A stretch of DNA of 64,000 nucleotides from Methylosinus trichosporium OB3b (lineage in GTDB: Bacteria; Pseudomonadota; Alphaproteobacteria; Rhizobiales; Beijerinckiaceae): NCBI RefSeq assembly GCF_002752655.1, contig NZ_CP023738.1, forward strand, positions 124,001 through 188,000, in the 5' to 3' direction. Below the pieces are notes generated by a model. That model was given only the letters and a program-made list of their open reading frames with translations. It ran no database searches and was not told the origin of the DNA. Each line of letters opens with the position of its first letter. Position 1 is the stretch's first letter. This document shows positions 56,301 to 64,000 of the stretch, in pieces. The position numbers were made by a program, and so were the translations under genes.

Positions 56301-56529
56301 GGCCGGCACTCTGCCTCTCGTCTTCGCGACCGGCGCCGGTTCGGCCAGCCGCATCGCGATCGGCACGGCGGTCGTCGGCGGCATGCTCAGCGCGACGCTT
56401 CTGGCGATCTATTTCGTGCCGGCGTTCTTCGTCGCGGTCTCGAGGGCTTTTCGGGTCAGACCGAACCGAGTTGCCGAATCTGGTGCTACCATGACGCGGG
56501 ACTTATCGAGCGAGCATACGGTGAGGTGA
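53365..56529 (+). CDS. RND multidrug efflux transporter, HAE1 (AcrB/MexB) family
   Basis: 1054 residues, the normal length. Starts MSRFFIDRPVFAWVLGLIVML, the first of 12 helices. Proton-relay Asp pair in GLLVDDAIVVVENVE (about 407-409) and the matching Lys in GLAVKNAILIVEFAK (about 940). Large periplasmic loops with the AcrB-type porter domain, e.g. QYPSIAPPQISITVTYPGASAQTV and GFLPDEDQALLFGQVTMPPGAT. It exports hydrophobic drugs or solvents with the adaptor just upstream (24-base gap). No outer-membrane factor gene follows, so a TolC-like protein from elsewhere must be used. Intact. Confidence 0.95.
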   Translation: MSRFFIDRPVFAWVLGLIVMLLGGISIFRLPIAQYPSIAPPQISITVTYPGASAQTVMDTVVRPILQQMSGLDGLEYLLSTAQSNGSMEIDLTFAQGVDPNIAQVQVQNKLSLAQPNLPTEVTQQGIKVNKSVKSFMLIVGVYSDDGAMSAIDIDDYVSSNLKDPLTRITGVGDFTSFGSEYAMRIWLDPDKLNKYSLTVGDVTSALTAQNVQVSSGELGGLPASRGNRLDAAIIGPARLETPEQFENILLKVNPSGSQVRLMDVARVEIGAQSYSTTSLYNGKPFGALALKLAPGANQLSTEAAVRAELGRLEKFFPPGLKLAYPLDTEPFITLSIEEVVKTLFEAVALVFVVMLVFLQNFRSTLIPTIAVPIVLLGTFGVLAAFGYSINTLTMLAMVLAVGLLVDDAIVVVENVERLMSEKRLSPRDATRASMDEISGALVGIALVLSAVFLPMAFFGGSTGVIYRQFSVTIVSAMALSVLVALILTPALCATLLKEPARDSGPRSRFFAWFNRTFARLTERYKNGVHNLIMRPRAFRLIFMAITVAAVVLFNRIPTGFLPDEDQALLFGQVTMPPGATAEQTAALNKQMADYLLTAEKENVESVLTVSGFNFAGQAQNAGFAAIKLKDWSERPSARQSGAAVAGRAMQHFAGSRDGRVFVFQPPAVMELGNATGFDLQLEDRGQLGRDKFLATRNQLLGMAAQEVTLAGVRPNGLEDAPQYRLKIDREKANALGVSVSDLNATIQGALGSQYVNQFLRSGRVKQVYVQGDTTSRMSPSDLARWHVRNSSGKMAPFDAFLDGAWTLGPQKVESYNGLTSFEILGAPAPGHSTGEAMATMRRLIEKLPPGVGYEWTGLSYEEQKSGSQTAALYAISLTVVVLCLAALYESWAIPLSVLLVVPLGVIGAIVATLNSGLANDVYFQVGLLTTVGLAVKNAILIVEFAKAFFDNGATLAEAAIAAAGERLRPILMTSIAFVAGTLPLVFATGAGSASRIAIGTAVVGGMLSATLLAIYFVPAFFVAVSRAFRVRPNRVAESGATMTRDLSSEHTVR

Positions 56530-56762
56530 GGCAGCCCGTACAAAACATGCGCAGGCCTCGCAATATCCGATAGCCGCGCTGAGAATGTTTGCCGCTCACA
56601 CTCACCGTTCAAGCAGCGCCAACGGTTTGTATGGCGGCGGAGTTGCTTCATGCGAAGCGATTGCGCCTTTTTCCGATCTGAGGGCCGCTCCATAGTCTTT
56701 CGATGAAGCCGACGCCCGATCGCTCCTCGCCATGCGCCGGCGGCGCGACGCGGGAATCAATC

Positions 56763-59306
56763 TTATTTCTTCACAGCCGCCGGCGCAAACAGATCGAAAT
56801 GGCGATTGACGCCGGCGTGGATCAAATTGCCGTCGAAACGCGTCGACGTCGTCATAGCGTATTGAAAGAGGCGGTTCGGCTGCGCTGCATAGGGCGAGGA
56901 GGTCGCGCGGCCGAGATCATAGCGCAGATAGTCGATCTTCACCGACCAATCGGGCGAGAGCGCCCATTCGACGCCCGCGCCCACCGTCCAGCCGAGAAGG
57001 CTGTCCTGAAAGGCGGGAAAATTGAAGCTCAAGGCGCCGCCATTGACGCGCTGACTGCTGATGATTCCGGCGGAGATCACGCCGCCATAAGCGAGGCCGC
57101 CCGTGCCATAGATCGCGAGCGTCGGCGTCGCCAGATAGCCGAGGCGTCCCCGAATCGTGCCGAGATAGTTCAGCGTCGTCGTCCGCGACGCATAGGTCGA
57201 GATCGCGTCTTTGATCCCCATGCGCCATCGCGTGTCGGTATTGCCGGAGACGCCATGCAGATCGGCTTCGAGCCCCATGAGGACGCCGGCGGCCTGCTGG
57301 TTGATTCCCGCCTGCAGGCCGCCGATGAATCCCGCGAGATGATTGCCATTGTCGAGCGGCGATCCGATGGTGGTGACAAAGGGACTCGCCGGCGCGGCGC
57401 CGATCGGCCAGATCCTCACATCGGTCGGCGGATTGGACCAGGCGCCGCCGCCGTTCAAGCCGACATAGACATCGTTCCAGCCGGTCGGCGACGGGGGCGG
57501 CGGCGCGAGCGGCGAGGATACGCCGAACATTTCGGAGATCGGATTGCTCGCGATGGGCTTGCCATCGCCGAAAGCGTTGGCCTGGGCTTCGAGATAGAAG
57601 AAATCGGTCGGGCGCTGGGTGAGCCCGTTGGTGGTGGTGGTCTGGCCGGGAAAGGACTGCGGGAAATAAGGCTGTCCGGCCACCGGCGGCGCGAAGCTCG
57701 CGGGGAAGGAGCCGGGCCAGAAGCGCGCATAGCTCGCCGTCAGATTGACGAAGGCGCTGAGCTTGTGGCGGATGCGAAAGTCATATTCCGTGCCGAGGAA
57801 CGTGCCCCTGTTGCCGAGCGGCGCGGAGAGATTGGTGCGATCCCAAGCGTTGGCGGCGCTCGCGAGCCAATAGGCGTTGAAGGCGGTGTCGACCCACACA
57901 TCGGGAAAAGGCGTGAACTCGATGCGCGCTTTGGGCGCCTTCATATTGTTCCAGGCGAAATAATCATTGCGCGAGAAGGGCTGATTGAAGCCGTAGAAAA
58001 TATCGAAGTTCTGGTTGACGCCGTCATAAGAGCTGGTGTTGCCCGAGCCGTAGGCGTAATTGGCGCTGATGCGCGGCTTCCACGGATGATCCGAAAACGT
58101 GTAGCCGAACTCGAACGCATAAGCGATGGCGTCGTGCCGGACCGTGGTCGGCGTCGCGGGAATGCTGCCGATGGCGGGACGCGTCTCGCCGAGCGCGCCG
58201 AACTGCTTGTTGATGTCGAAGTCGTAATCGAAATTTCCGAGGATTCCATAGGCGCGCAGGCCCGGCGCGAAGGTCTCGCGATGCACTCTGAGAGCCGCGG
58301 AGACATTGTTCGGATCGGCGAATTGCTTGCGTCCGAGGAAATAAGGCTGGATGGTCGCATATTCCGACCAGCGCCGAATGTTGAGCACCGAGCCATAGAT
58401 CCAGTTCGACCATTCCGCGCGATCGAAGGAATAGGGGTAGCGCACCACAGGGCGCATCGCGAAGCTGTCGAGCTCGAAATCATTCTCGCGCTTGCCGAAC
58501 TTCAAGCGGAAGCCCTCGAATGTATTCGTCGTGTTGCGGAATTCGTTCTCCGCGATCAGACGCCTGTCGAGCAGCTCGAGATGGAAGCGGCCGGCGCGAA
58601 AAATCAGCGGGCGCTCATTGCCGAGATCATCCGCGCCGAAGGCGCCCTTGAAATAGAGCTCGCCATAGGCGGAGATCAGATCGTTCTGATTGATCTCCTG
58701 CCCCTGATATTCATAAATGCTGTTGAAGGCGCGAGAGTCCTGAAACTCGACGACGAAGCGGAACGGGTCGAGGATGTCCTGTATGCCGAAATAGAGTCGC
58801 GTGCGCTCGAGCCACAGGGAGTTCGGCAGATATTTTCGGCGCGACGCCGCCGGATAGACGGAGGTGTCGAGCCAGGGACGATAATCGTCCTGGCGATATT
58901 CGAAACGCACGCGCGAATCGAAGCCGATGTTGAGCCAGTCGATGCCTTTGAACGCCTCATAGGTCTTGCCGAGATTGCGCACATAGGGCGGAATGTCGGG
59001 CTGCGGCTCGAGCCGGTAGGCGCGAGTGGGAACGTGATAGCTCTTCTTTTCCTTATCCTTATCCTTATCTTTGTCCTTCCCTTTGTCTTTCTCTTTGTCC
59101 TTGATCTTCACAGAATTCGTCGCCTTGCCGCCTTGCGGCTGCGCTCCCGATTCGGCCTTGTCACTGGACTCGTTGCTCTCGCTCTTCTCGCTCGCCGACG
59201 CATCGAAGGCCGGCGCAATCGACACTGCCAAATAGACGCCCAGGGCTGCCGATATCATCAAGCGCGAATTGGTGCGATTGCTCATCGAGAAGGTCCGAAT
59301 CGTCAT
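56763..59306 (-). CDS. Double outer-membrane protein: alginate-export-type barrel fused to an Omp25-like barrel
   Basis: 847 residues from 59306; MSNRTNSRL at 59285 may be the real start. Signal peptide to about ASA, then a Lys/Asp/Glu repeat (residues 67-88) and an AlgE/alginate_export-like domain from about 100 to 560 (GIDWLNIGFDSRVRFEYRQDDY, SLWLERTRLYFGIQDILDPFRFVVEFQDSRAF, RPLIFRAGRFHLELLDRRLIAENEF). A second barrel starts near 600 with WNDVYVGLNGGGAWSN and includes LRGRLGYLATPTLAIYGTGG-like GTIRGRLGYLATPTLAIYGT, VGAGVEWALSPDWSVKIDYLRYDLG and a last strand near FDGNLIHAGVNRHFDLF. The 233-base gap to the RND gene shows nothing. Substrate unknown. Confidence 0.8.
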   Translation of the reverse strand: MTIRTFSMSNRTNSRLMISAALGVYLAVSIAPAFDASASEKSESNESSDKAESGAQPQGGKATNSVKIKDKEKDKGKDKDKDKDKEKKSYHVPTRAYRLEPQPDIPPYVRNLGKTYEAFKGIDWLNIGFDSRVRFEYRQDDYRPWLDTSVYPAASRRKYLPNSLWLERTRLYFGIQDILDPFRFVVEFQDSRAFNSIYEYQGQEINQNDLISAYGELYFKGAFGADDLGNERPLIFRAGRFHLELLDRRLIAENEFRNTTNTFEGFRLKFGKRENDFELDSFAMRPVVRYPYSFDRAEWSNWIYGSVLNIRRWSEYATIQPYFLGRKQFADPNNVSAALRVHRETFAPGLRAYGILGNFDYDFDINKQFGALGETRPAIGSIPATPTTVRHDAIAYAFEFGYTFSDHPWKPRISANYAYGSGNTSSYDGVNQNFDIFYGFNQPFSRNDYFAWNNMKAPKARIEFTPFPDVWVDTAFNAYWLASAANAWDRTNLSAPLGNRGTFLGTEYDFRIRHKLSAFVNLTASYARFWPGSFPASFAPPVAGQPYFPQSFPGQTTTTNGLTQRPTDFFYLEAQANAFGDGKPIASNPISEMFGVSSPLAPPPPSPTGWNDVYVGLNGGGAWSNPPTDVRIWPIGAAPASPFVTTIGSPLDNGNHLAGFIGGLQAGINQQAAGVLMGLEADLHGVSGNTDTRWRMGIKDAISTYASRTTTLNYLGTIRGRLGYLATPTLAIYGTGGLAYGGVISAGIISSQRVNGGALSFNFPAFQDSLLGWTVGAGVEWALSPDWSVKIDYLRYDLGRATSSPYAAQPNRLFQYAMTTSTRFDGNLIHAGVNRHFDLFAPAAVKK
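59045..59106 (-). repeat. Imperfect hexanucleotide repeat coding a Lys/Asp/Glu tract
   Basis: About ten CTTATC/CTTTGTC-type units (plus-strand reading) encode the KDKEKDKGKDKD tract of the outer-membrane protein. Unit length is a multiple of three, so slippage changes the linker length without shifting the frame. Confidence 0.7.
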
Positions 59307-59601
59307 ATAGCAACAATATATCTGCTCATAAAATCGGTTTAGAATGGCTCTGGACCCAGATTCAATACGCAGCTTTCCCTATGTCGAGACCCACGACCTG
59401 CCGAGGTCTCATACGCTTCGAGACACGACGGCGGAGCGCGCAGCATGATCTTTTCCGCCTTGCGATCATGACTGCCGTTCCTCATCGCTCTCAGCGACGG
59501 CGCGACAAATTCAGTTTGCAGAAAGGGCGGAAACCCGCGCGCCGCACGTTATGTATCCCGAGCAAAGCACGATCGACGCTGTCATCGCTCGGAGTGGACA
59601 A
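59307..59601. other. Divergent intergenic region before modA
   Basis: 295 bases separating the outer-membrane protein gene and modA. No full ModE-type palindrome was found; a CGTTATGTAT word at about 59547 resembles half of one. Promoters for both genes must lie here. Confidence 0.35.
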
Positions 59602-60372
59602 ATGAAGGGATTGCTTGTCGTATCGCTCCTGCTCACGCTGCTCGGCGCCCCGGCGCGGGCTGCGGGATCGATCGCCATCGCCGCCGCAGCCGATCTCAAA
59701 TTCGCCATGGACGAGATTGTCGCCGACTTCAGATCAGCCCATCCGGGCGATGATGTGAGCGTGATCTATGGCTCATCGGGCAAGTTCCACACGCAGATCC
59801 AGAATGGCGCGCCCTTCGACATCTTCTTCTCGGCCGACATCGCTTATGCGCGATCGCTCTTGCAGAATGGCTCGGCCGCGTCCGAGCCCGTCCTCTATGC
59901 CGTCGGCAGGATCGTCCTGTGGAGCGGCGCGCTCGACGCCGCCAGGATGACCCTCGAAAATCTCGTCGATCCGCACATTCGCCGCATCGCCATCGCCAAT
60001 CCCAAGCACGCGCCCTATGGCCGCGCCGCCGAGGAGGCGCTGAAGGCGGAGGACGTCTGGAATCGCCTGCAGGGACGACTGGTGTTCGGCGAGAATGTCG
60101 CGCAGACCGCTCAATATGCGCGAACCGGCGCCGCCGATGTCGCGATCATCGCGCTCTCACTGGTGCTGAGCCCGGAGCTCAAAGGCAAGGGAAGCTACAG
60201 CGAGATCCCCGAGAATCTCTATGCGCCGCTGCGGCAGGCATTCGTCGTCACCAAGCGCGGCGGGAACAATCCACTCGCTGAGACCTTCGCGAAATTCATG
60301 GCCTCGCCCGCGGCGCGGCGCGTGATGATCCGCTACGGCTTCGTGTTGCCGGGCGAAACCGCGCAGAAATAG
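59602..60372 (+). CDS. modA: Molybdate ABC transporter substrate-binding protein ModA
   Basis: 256 residues from the ATG at 59602 (GGAG eight bases before); the frame extends upstream to 59551 without support. Signal peptide to about residue 21 (GAPARAAG). Ligand-site strings of Mod[79 protein letters not shown]. Delivers molybdate or tungstate from the periplasm to ModBC encoded next. Confidence 0.93.
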   Translation: MKGLLVVSLLLTLLGAPARAAGSIAIAAAADLKFAMDEIVADFRSAHPGDDVSVIYGSSGKFHTQIQNGAPFDIFFSADIAYARSLLQNGSAASEPVLYAVGRIVLWSGALDAARMTLENLVDPHIRRIAIANPKHAPYGRAAEEALKAEDVWNRLQGRLVFGENVAQTAQYARTGAADVAIIALSLVLSPELKGKGSYSEIPENLYAPLRQAFVVTKRGGNNPLAETFAKFMASPAARRVMIRYGFVLPGETAQK

Positions 60373-60380
60373 GACACGCC

Positions 60381-61055
60381 ATGCCGACCTCGGAAGATAT
60401 AGAGGCGATCTGGCTGACGCTGAAGCTGGCCATCATCGTCACATCGCTGCTGCTCGTCGCGGGGACGCCGATCGCCTGGTGGCTCGCCCGCACCAGGTCG
60501 CGGCTCAAGGGGCCGATCGGCGCCGTGGTGGCGCTGCCGCTCGTGCTTCCGCCGACGGTGATCGGATTCTACATGCTGCTCGCCATGGGACCCCACGGCC
60601 CGATCGGTCGGCTGACGAATTTTCTCGGCGTCGGCGCATTGCCCTTCACCTTCACCGGCATCGTGATCGCCTCGCTCTGCTATTCCATGCCCTTCGTCAT
60701 TCAGCCGATCCAGAACGCTTTCGAGGCGATGGGAGATCGGCCGCTGGAGGCGGCCGCCACTCTGAGAGCGAGCCCGCTCGACGCCTTTTTCTCGGTTGCG
60801 CTGCCGCTCGCCAAGCCGGGCTTCGTCACAGCGGCGATTCTCGGCTTCGCGCATACGATCGGCGAATTCGGCGTGGTGCTGATGGTCGGCGGCAATATTC
60901 CGAACAAGACCCGGCTCGTGTCGGTGCAGATCTACGATCATGTCGAGGCGATGGATTACACGCGCGCCCATTGGCTGTCGGGCGGCATGCTCCTCTTCAG
61001 CTTCTTCGTCCTTCTCGGCCTCTACACGCGTCGCACAGGAAAAACCGATGCGTGA
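60381..61055 (+). CDS. modB: Molybdate ABC transporter permease ModB
   Basis: 224 residues, five to six membrane helices, starting eight bases after modA. Family motifs: [27 protein letters not shown], the coupling-helix EAA-type sequence [25 protein letters not shown] and [23 protein letters not shown]. Its stop overlaps the modC start by eight bases. Confidence 0.95.
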   Translation: MPTSEDIEAIWLTLKLAIIVTSLLLVAGTPIAWWLARTRSRLKGPIGAVVALPLVLPPTVIGFYMLLAMGPHGPIGRLTNFLGVGALPFTFTGIVIASLCYSMPFVIQPIQNAFEAMGDRPLEAAATLRASPLDAFFSVALPLAKPGFVTAAILGFAHTIGEFGVVLMVGGNIPNKTRLVSVQIYDHVEAMDYTRAHWLSGGMLLFSFFVLLGLYTRRTGKTDA

Positions 61056-62151
61056 CACAGCACCCGAGAGCGCGATTCTCGCCCGATTTCATCTCGTCTA
61101 TCGCAGCTTCGCGCTCGATATGGATGTCAGCCTTCCGGGCCGTGGCGTGACGGCCTTCTTCGGCCCCTCCGGCTCCGGCAAGACGACGGCTTTGCGCTGC
61201 GTCGCCGGCCTCGTGCGCGCGCAGAGCGGTCGGCTGCAAGTGGCGGGCGATGTGTGGCAGGACGAATCGAACCATGTCTTCTTGCCGACATACCGCCGCC
61301 CGCTAGGCATGGTCTTTCAGGATGCGGGGTTGTTTCCGCATCTCACCGTTTTCGGCAATCTCCGCTATGGGATGAAGCGCGCCGGCGCTGCGCGCAATTC
61401 GATCGATCCCGACGCCATTCTCACGCTGCTCGGCATCGGCGATCTGCTCGGCCGTTATCCGCGTCATCTCTCCGGCGGCGAACGCCAGAGAGTGGCGATC
61501 GCGCGGGCTCTGCTCACCGATCCGCGCCTGCTGCTGCTGGACGAGCCGCTCGCGGCATTGGATGTGAAGCGAAAGCTCGAGATTCTCCCCTATCTCGAGC
61601 GTCTGCGCGACGAGCTCGACATACCGATCCTCTATGTCAGCCATTCACCGGACGAAGTGGCGCGGCTCGCCGATCACATCGTGCTGCTGGAGGCGGGACG
61701 CGTCGTCGCCAGCGGCGCCATTTCCGATGTGCTGACGCGAATCGATCTGCCCTTCGCCTTCAGCGACGAAGCCGGCGTCGTCTTCGATGTCGTCGTCGCC
61801 GAGAGCGCGGACGGCTTGACGCGGCTCGCCTCTACCGCTGGCGATCTCATTGTCGCGCATCGTCTCGAGCCGCCCGGACGCAGATTGCGCTGCCAAATTC
61901 ACGCGCGCGATGTGAGCCTAACTCTGTCGCGGCATCACGACACGACGATTCTCAATATTCTTCCCGCGTCCGTGTCCGATTTCGCTCGGACGCCGGTGGA
62001 CGGCCATGTGCTGGTGAGATTGACGTTGAAGGACGGCTCGGGCCTTCTCGCGCGCATCACCGAGCGCTCGAGGCAGGAGCTCGGCGTCGTCGAGGGACGG
62101 GCGCTCTGGGCTCAGGTAAAGGCCGTCGCGCTGTTGAGCGCGGAACGATAG
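61048..62151 (+). CDS. modC: Molybdate ABC transporter ATPase ModC
   Basis: 367 residues from the ATG at 61048, overlapping modB. Walker [10 protein letters not shown] at about 38-46, Q loop in MVFQDAGLF, signature [15 protein letters not shown], Walker [15 protein letters not shown] loop in YVSHSPDE. The C-terminal quarter (about 285-360) has the TOBE/molybdate-binding part ([38 protein letters not shown]), which can feed back on transport. It energises ModB. Confidence 0.95.
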   Translation: MRDTAPESAILARFHLVYRSFALDMDVSLPGRGVTAFFGPSGSGKTTALRCVAGLVRAQSGRLQVAGDVWQDESNHVFLPTYRRPLGMVFQDAGLFPHLTVFGNLRYGMKRAGAARNSIDPDAILTLLGIGDLLGRYPRHLSGGERQRVAIARALLTDPRLLLLDEPLAALDVKRKLEILPYLERLRDELDIPILYVSHSPDEVARLADHIVLLEAGRVVASGAISDVLTRIDLPFAFSDEAGVVFDVVVAESADGLTRLASTAGDLIVAHRLEPPGRRLRCQIHARDVSLTLSRHHDTTILNILPASVSDFARTPVDGHVLVRLTLKDGSGLLARITERSRQELGVVEGRALWAQVKAVALLSAER

Positions 62152-62166
62152 CTCGAGCGTCCGTGC

Positions 62167-62345
62167 TCACCTCAGAGCGATGATGACATTGGAGGACTTG
62201 ATCACCCGCGTCGACCGGAACGCCGGGCTTCAGCGCGAGATCCTCAACGGCTTCGTCGGTGATCGCCGCCATCACGGTGACGCCTTTCACATCGATCTCG
62301 ACATGGGACATGGTCGCGCCTTTCTTGACTTCCTTGACCGCGCCG
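62167..62345 (-). pseudogene. Molbindin (Mop) remnant
   Basis: The frame AVKEVKKGATMSHVEIDVKGVTV-MAAITDEAVEDLALKPGVPVDA is nearly the whole 70-residue molbindin sequence. One extra G near 62215 throws the end out of frame; in the next frame it continues VIKSSNVIIALR and stops at 62167. No convincing start precedes it, and the sequence before AVKEVKK does not resemble the usual SARNVL opening. It lies between modC and the radical SAM gene on the opposite strand. Molbindins store molybdate; this copy looks broken. Confidence 0.7.
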
Positions 62346-62401
62346 GCGGCCAGGACGACCAGGACCGTCGCCCGGCGCGCGCGGCAATGGAACCGTGGAG
62401 C

Positions 62402-63421
62402 TCACGCAAATTTTGTTGCATTGATGTCGAACCGACAGATGTTGTCTTTCTTATAGCGATCGAACCACGCTTTTTCCATCTGCTGCACGTTGAAATACAG
62501 CCTATCATTGGCGATGTCGCCATAACCCTCGCACAGCTCCTTGCGCGAGGGTGCGACGAGATGTGCTGCACGCCAGCGAGCTTCGAGCTCCGTGATGATT
62601 TGATCGCACGAACGGGCCTCTGCCCAGTCGAGACTCTGCTCGTCGAGCGGGAGGCTGATGGCCATGGGTTCCGCTTCTTCATCGGGCGACTGGAGGACGT
62701 GCTCGATCCATTTCTTTTCTGATCGCCAATTGGGCCTGTCATCACGAAGACAGTTTTTGAGGCGCGCAGGAAGCGAATCGATCTCCTCCTCGGTAAGACG
62801 CTGCTCCTCGAGGCCACGCGCCACGCCGGAATAGAAAAGCGGAAGCGCCCAGCGCTCGCGGGACGCCGCGGGAATGCGGTCCAGATCATCCAGCAGTTCG
62901 TCCAAGCTCGGAACGCTATCCCGTATCAGCAAGATGCGCTCCTGCAGCTTCAGGCCGAGCTCCGTCGCCAAATGCAGAGCGTCGAGCTGGAATTGGTAAT
63001 TGCCAGCCATATTGTTCCAATGATCGTGACGAGCGCCGTAGCCGCTGAAGGTCGCAACCACAGTGTCGATCCCGAGATCGCGCCGCTCCAGCAGCCATTG
63101 CTTCATCTCTTGTCGCGGTCGATGAGCGACGCCCCCGAGCAGAACGACGCGGCTTTTCCAGCCGAGCTTCTTCTCCAGCTCGCGAAGAGCTTTCGTCGTC
63201 GCCGACGAATAATCGTGGCTGTTCCCGTACCAAGGCGCGATCTCGAAATCTTCATGTCCGTCATTGCGCCATTCGATGAAGCGTTCGACCAGAGCGACAA
63301 AGCGTTCTAGCGGCGCCGGCCGCAGCCTATAGCTCTTCAGCTGGCAATAGCGGCAATGATGGAAGCATGGCGCGGCATTGGCGTGGAGATGAATGCCGGT
63401 GACGATGATCTCTCGCGGCAT
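62402..63421 (-). CDS. Radical SAM protein of unknown function
   Basis: 339 residues. The cluster-binding motif CFHHCRYC puts cysteines at residues 19, 23 and 26 (CxxxCxxC). It is followed by the SAM-barrel region with VVLLGGVAHRPRQEM (near 93-107), GIDTVVATFSGYGARHDHWNN, QERILLIRDSVPSLDELLDDLDRIP. The C-terminal 100 residues are charged and Trp-rich without a SPASM Cys cluster. It follows a substrate-binding protein gene by three bases, so the two are one operon. Unlike known peptide-modifying enzymes, no precursor gene was found nearby. Function not recognised; link to the metal-chelate binding protein is by position only. Confidence 0.8.
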   Translation of the reverse strand: MPREIIVTGIHLHANAAPCFHHCRYCQLKSYRLRPAPLERFVALVERFIEWRNDGHEDFEIAPWYGNSHDYSSATTKALRELEKKLGWKSRVVLLGGVAHRPRQEMKQWLLERRDLGIDTVVATFSGYGARHDHWNNMAGNYQFQLDALHLATELGLKLQERILLIRDSVPSLDELLDDLDRIPAASRERWALPLFYSGVARGLEEQRLTEEEIDSLPARLKNCLRDDRPNWRSEKKWIEHVLQSPDEEAEPMAISLPLDEQSLDWAEARSCDQIITELEARWRAAHLVAPSRKELCEGYGDIANDRLYFNVQQMEKAWFDRYKKDNICRFDINATKFA

Positions 63422-63424
63422 GGC

Positions 63425-64000
63425 TCAGCGTCGCTCCGCGTCGTTCGAAGCGAGGAAGCGGGAATAATCCGCCGAGCCCGCGTTTTCTTGCAATACGAGG
63501 GCTTCATCGATCGCGTCGTCCGTGAGGCCGAAGCCGTAGACATCCGCATAGGCCTGCCGCAGCTTCATGCGAAATCGTCGCTCAATCCACTCCGGATAGA
63601 TGACCTCCGACATCCATTGCAACATGATCGGCTCCTCGACCAGTCCTTCCATGCGCATTCCCCCATGCGGCTCGCGATAGACCCTTTTTGATCGAACGGC
63701 TGGAGTACATCGCAGCGCTGGATTGTCCAGCACGCGACGAACCGCGTCGTCTTTCGGATAGCCGGAAATAATGACGACCTCCGGCTCGCGCGCGATCAAC
63801 TCCTCGATTGTCATATGAGGCGAATGAAGCGAGGCTCCGATATTGTCAGCGTCCACCCGGTCGAGATCGGCATTGATTCCCGTTCCGCCGAACGCCATGA
63901 TCAGAGGGTCGATCTGGAAGAGATAGGCGACCTTGCGACGAACTGGCGCGGGGGCGCGCTCCTTCGAAAAGGCGTCGAGCTCCGCCACGTGACGGCGAAT
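63425..64000 (-). CDS. ABC transporter substrate-binding protein, metal-chelate/cobalamin type, 5' end outside window
   Basis: The open frame continues to the edge at 64000 (192 codons seen). C-terminal lobe of a BtuF/FepB-like protein (PF01497): MAFGGTGINADLDRVDADNIG, HMTIEELIAREPEVVIISGYP, KDDAVRRVLDNPALRCTPAVRSKRVYREPHG, then EEPIMLQWMSEVIYPEW. The family's usual 300 residues imply that about 110 are missing. Substrates are ferric siderophores, heme or corrinoids. The stop is three bases from the radical SAM start. Confidence 0.8.
   Translation of the reverse strand: MRRHVAELDAFSKERAPAPVRRKVAYLFQIDPLIMAFGGTGINADLDRVDADNIGASLHSPHMTIEELIAREPEVVIISGYPKDDAVRRVLDNPALRCTPAVRSKRVYREPHGGMRMEGLVEEPIMLQWMSEVIYPEWIERRFRMKLRQAYADVYGFGLTDDAIDEALVLQENAGSADYSRFLASNDAERR

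Noticed and set aside
59045..59106. CRISPR-like or phase-variable repeat
   Set aside because: Units are six bases with no spacers, so it is a coding low-complexity tract and cannot shift the frame.

Overview
The window looks like a chromosome or large-plasmid segment from a GC-rich alphaproteobacterium, most likely Hyphomicrobiales. The evidence is codon use, a rhizobial-style chemotaxis operon with a ParA-like ATPase, FecI/FecR/TonB-receptor modules and a PepSY reductase. A methanotroph of the Methylosinus/Methylocystis group is possible. That rests only on a methanobactin-like gene arrangement near 8.8-13.4 kb and is not proven. No tRNA, rRNA or CRISPR array was seen.

Layout. (1) 1-6.4 kb: part of a type IVB (Dot/Icm, IncI tra-like) conjugation or secretion operon on the minus strand, in the order dotH-dotG-dotF-like-icmC-like-icmD-like-icmJ. 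A HigB/HigA-type toxin-antitoxin pair sits in the middle on the plus strand. (2) 6.5-8.8 kb: the operon's upstream side is cut by an IS21-type element, itself cut by an IS6-type element. The IS6 end lies inside codon 9 of a small gene whose leader (MAIKISKK) resembles methanobactin precursors. (3) 9.2-14 kb: TonB receptor, FecR, ECF sigma factor and a Cys-rich exported protein, in the sigma-FecR-receptor-precursor order known for mbnIRT-mbnA. (4) 14-16.7 kb: dead ISAs1, IS110 and ISNCY transposases. (5) 17.2-32.7 kb: chemotaxis and signalling genes. The minus-strand operon is MCP, triple-CheW, CheB, HEAT protein, CheR, CheY, CheA, STAS-like protein, ParA. It is full of frameshifts between about 19.3 and 26.1 kb. 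A membrane MCP-like protein, an OmpR-type regulator and a PAS histidine kinase lie on the plus strand. (6) 33.2-48.3 kb: three more sigma/FecR/TonB-receptor modules, the first of them decayed, plus a PepSY reductase pair. (7) 48.9-51.2 kb: a NIPSNAP protein and a nitronate monooxygenase-like enzyme, divergent from a TetR regulator with palindromic sites. (8) 51.4-56.5 kb: TetR and an RND efflux pair. (9) 56.8-59.3 kb: a large double beta-barrel outer-membrane protein. (10) 59.6-64 kb: modABC, a broken molbindin, a radical SAM enzyme and a substrate-binding protein running off the edge.

Common theme: metal acquisition (four TonB modules, PepSY reductase, molybdate ABC, metal-chelate-type binding protein) and environmental sensing, with heavy insertion-sequence damage in the first 17 kb. 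Many disrupted frames keep full protein similarity on both sides of single-base indels, so sequence error must be excluded before calling those genes dead.
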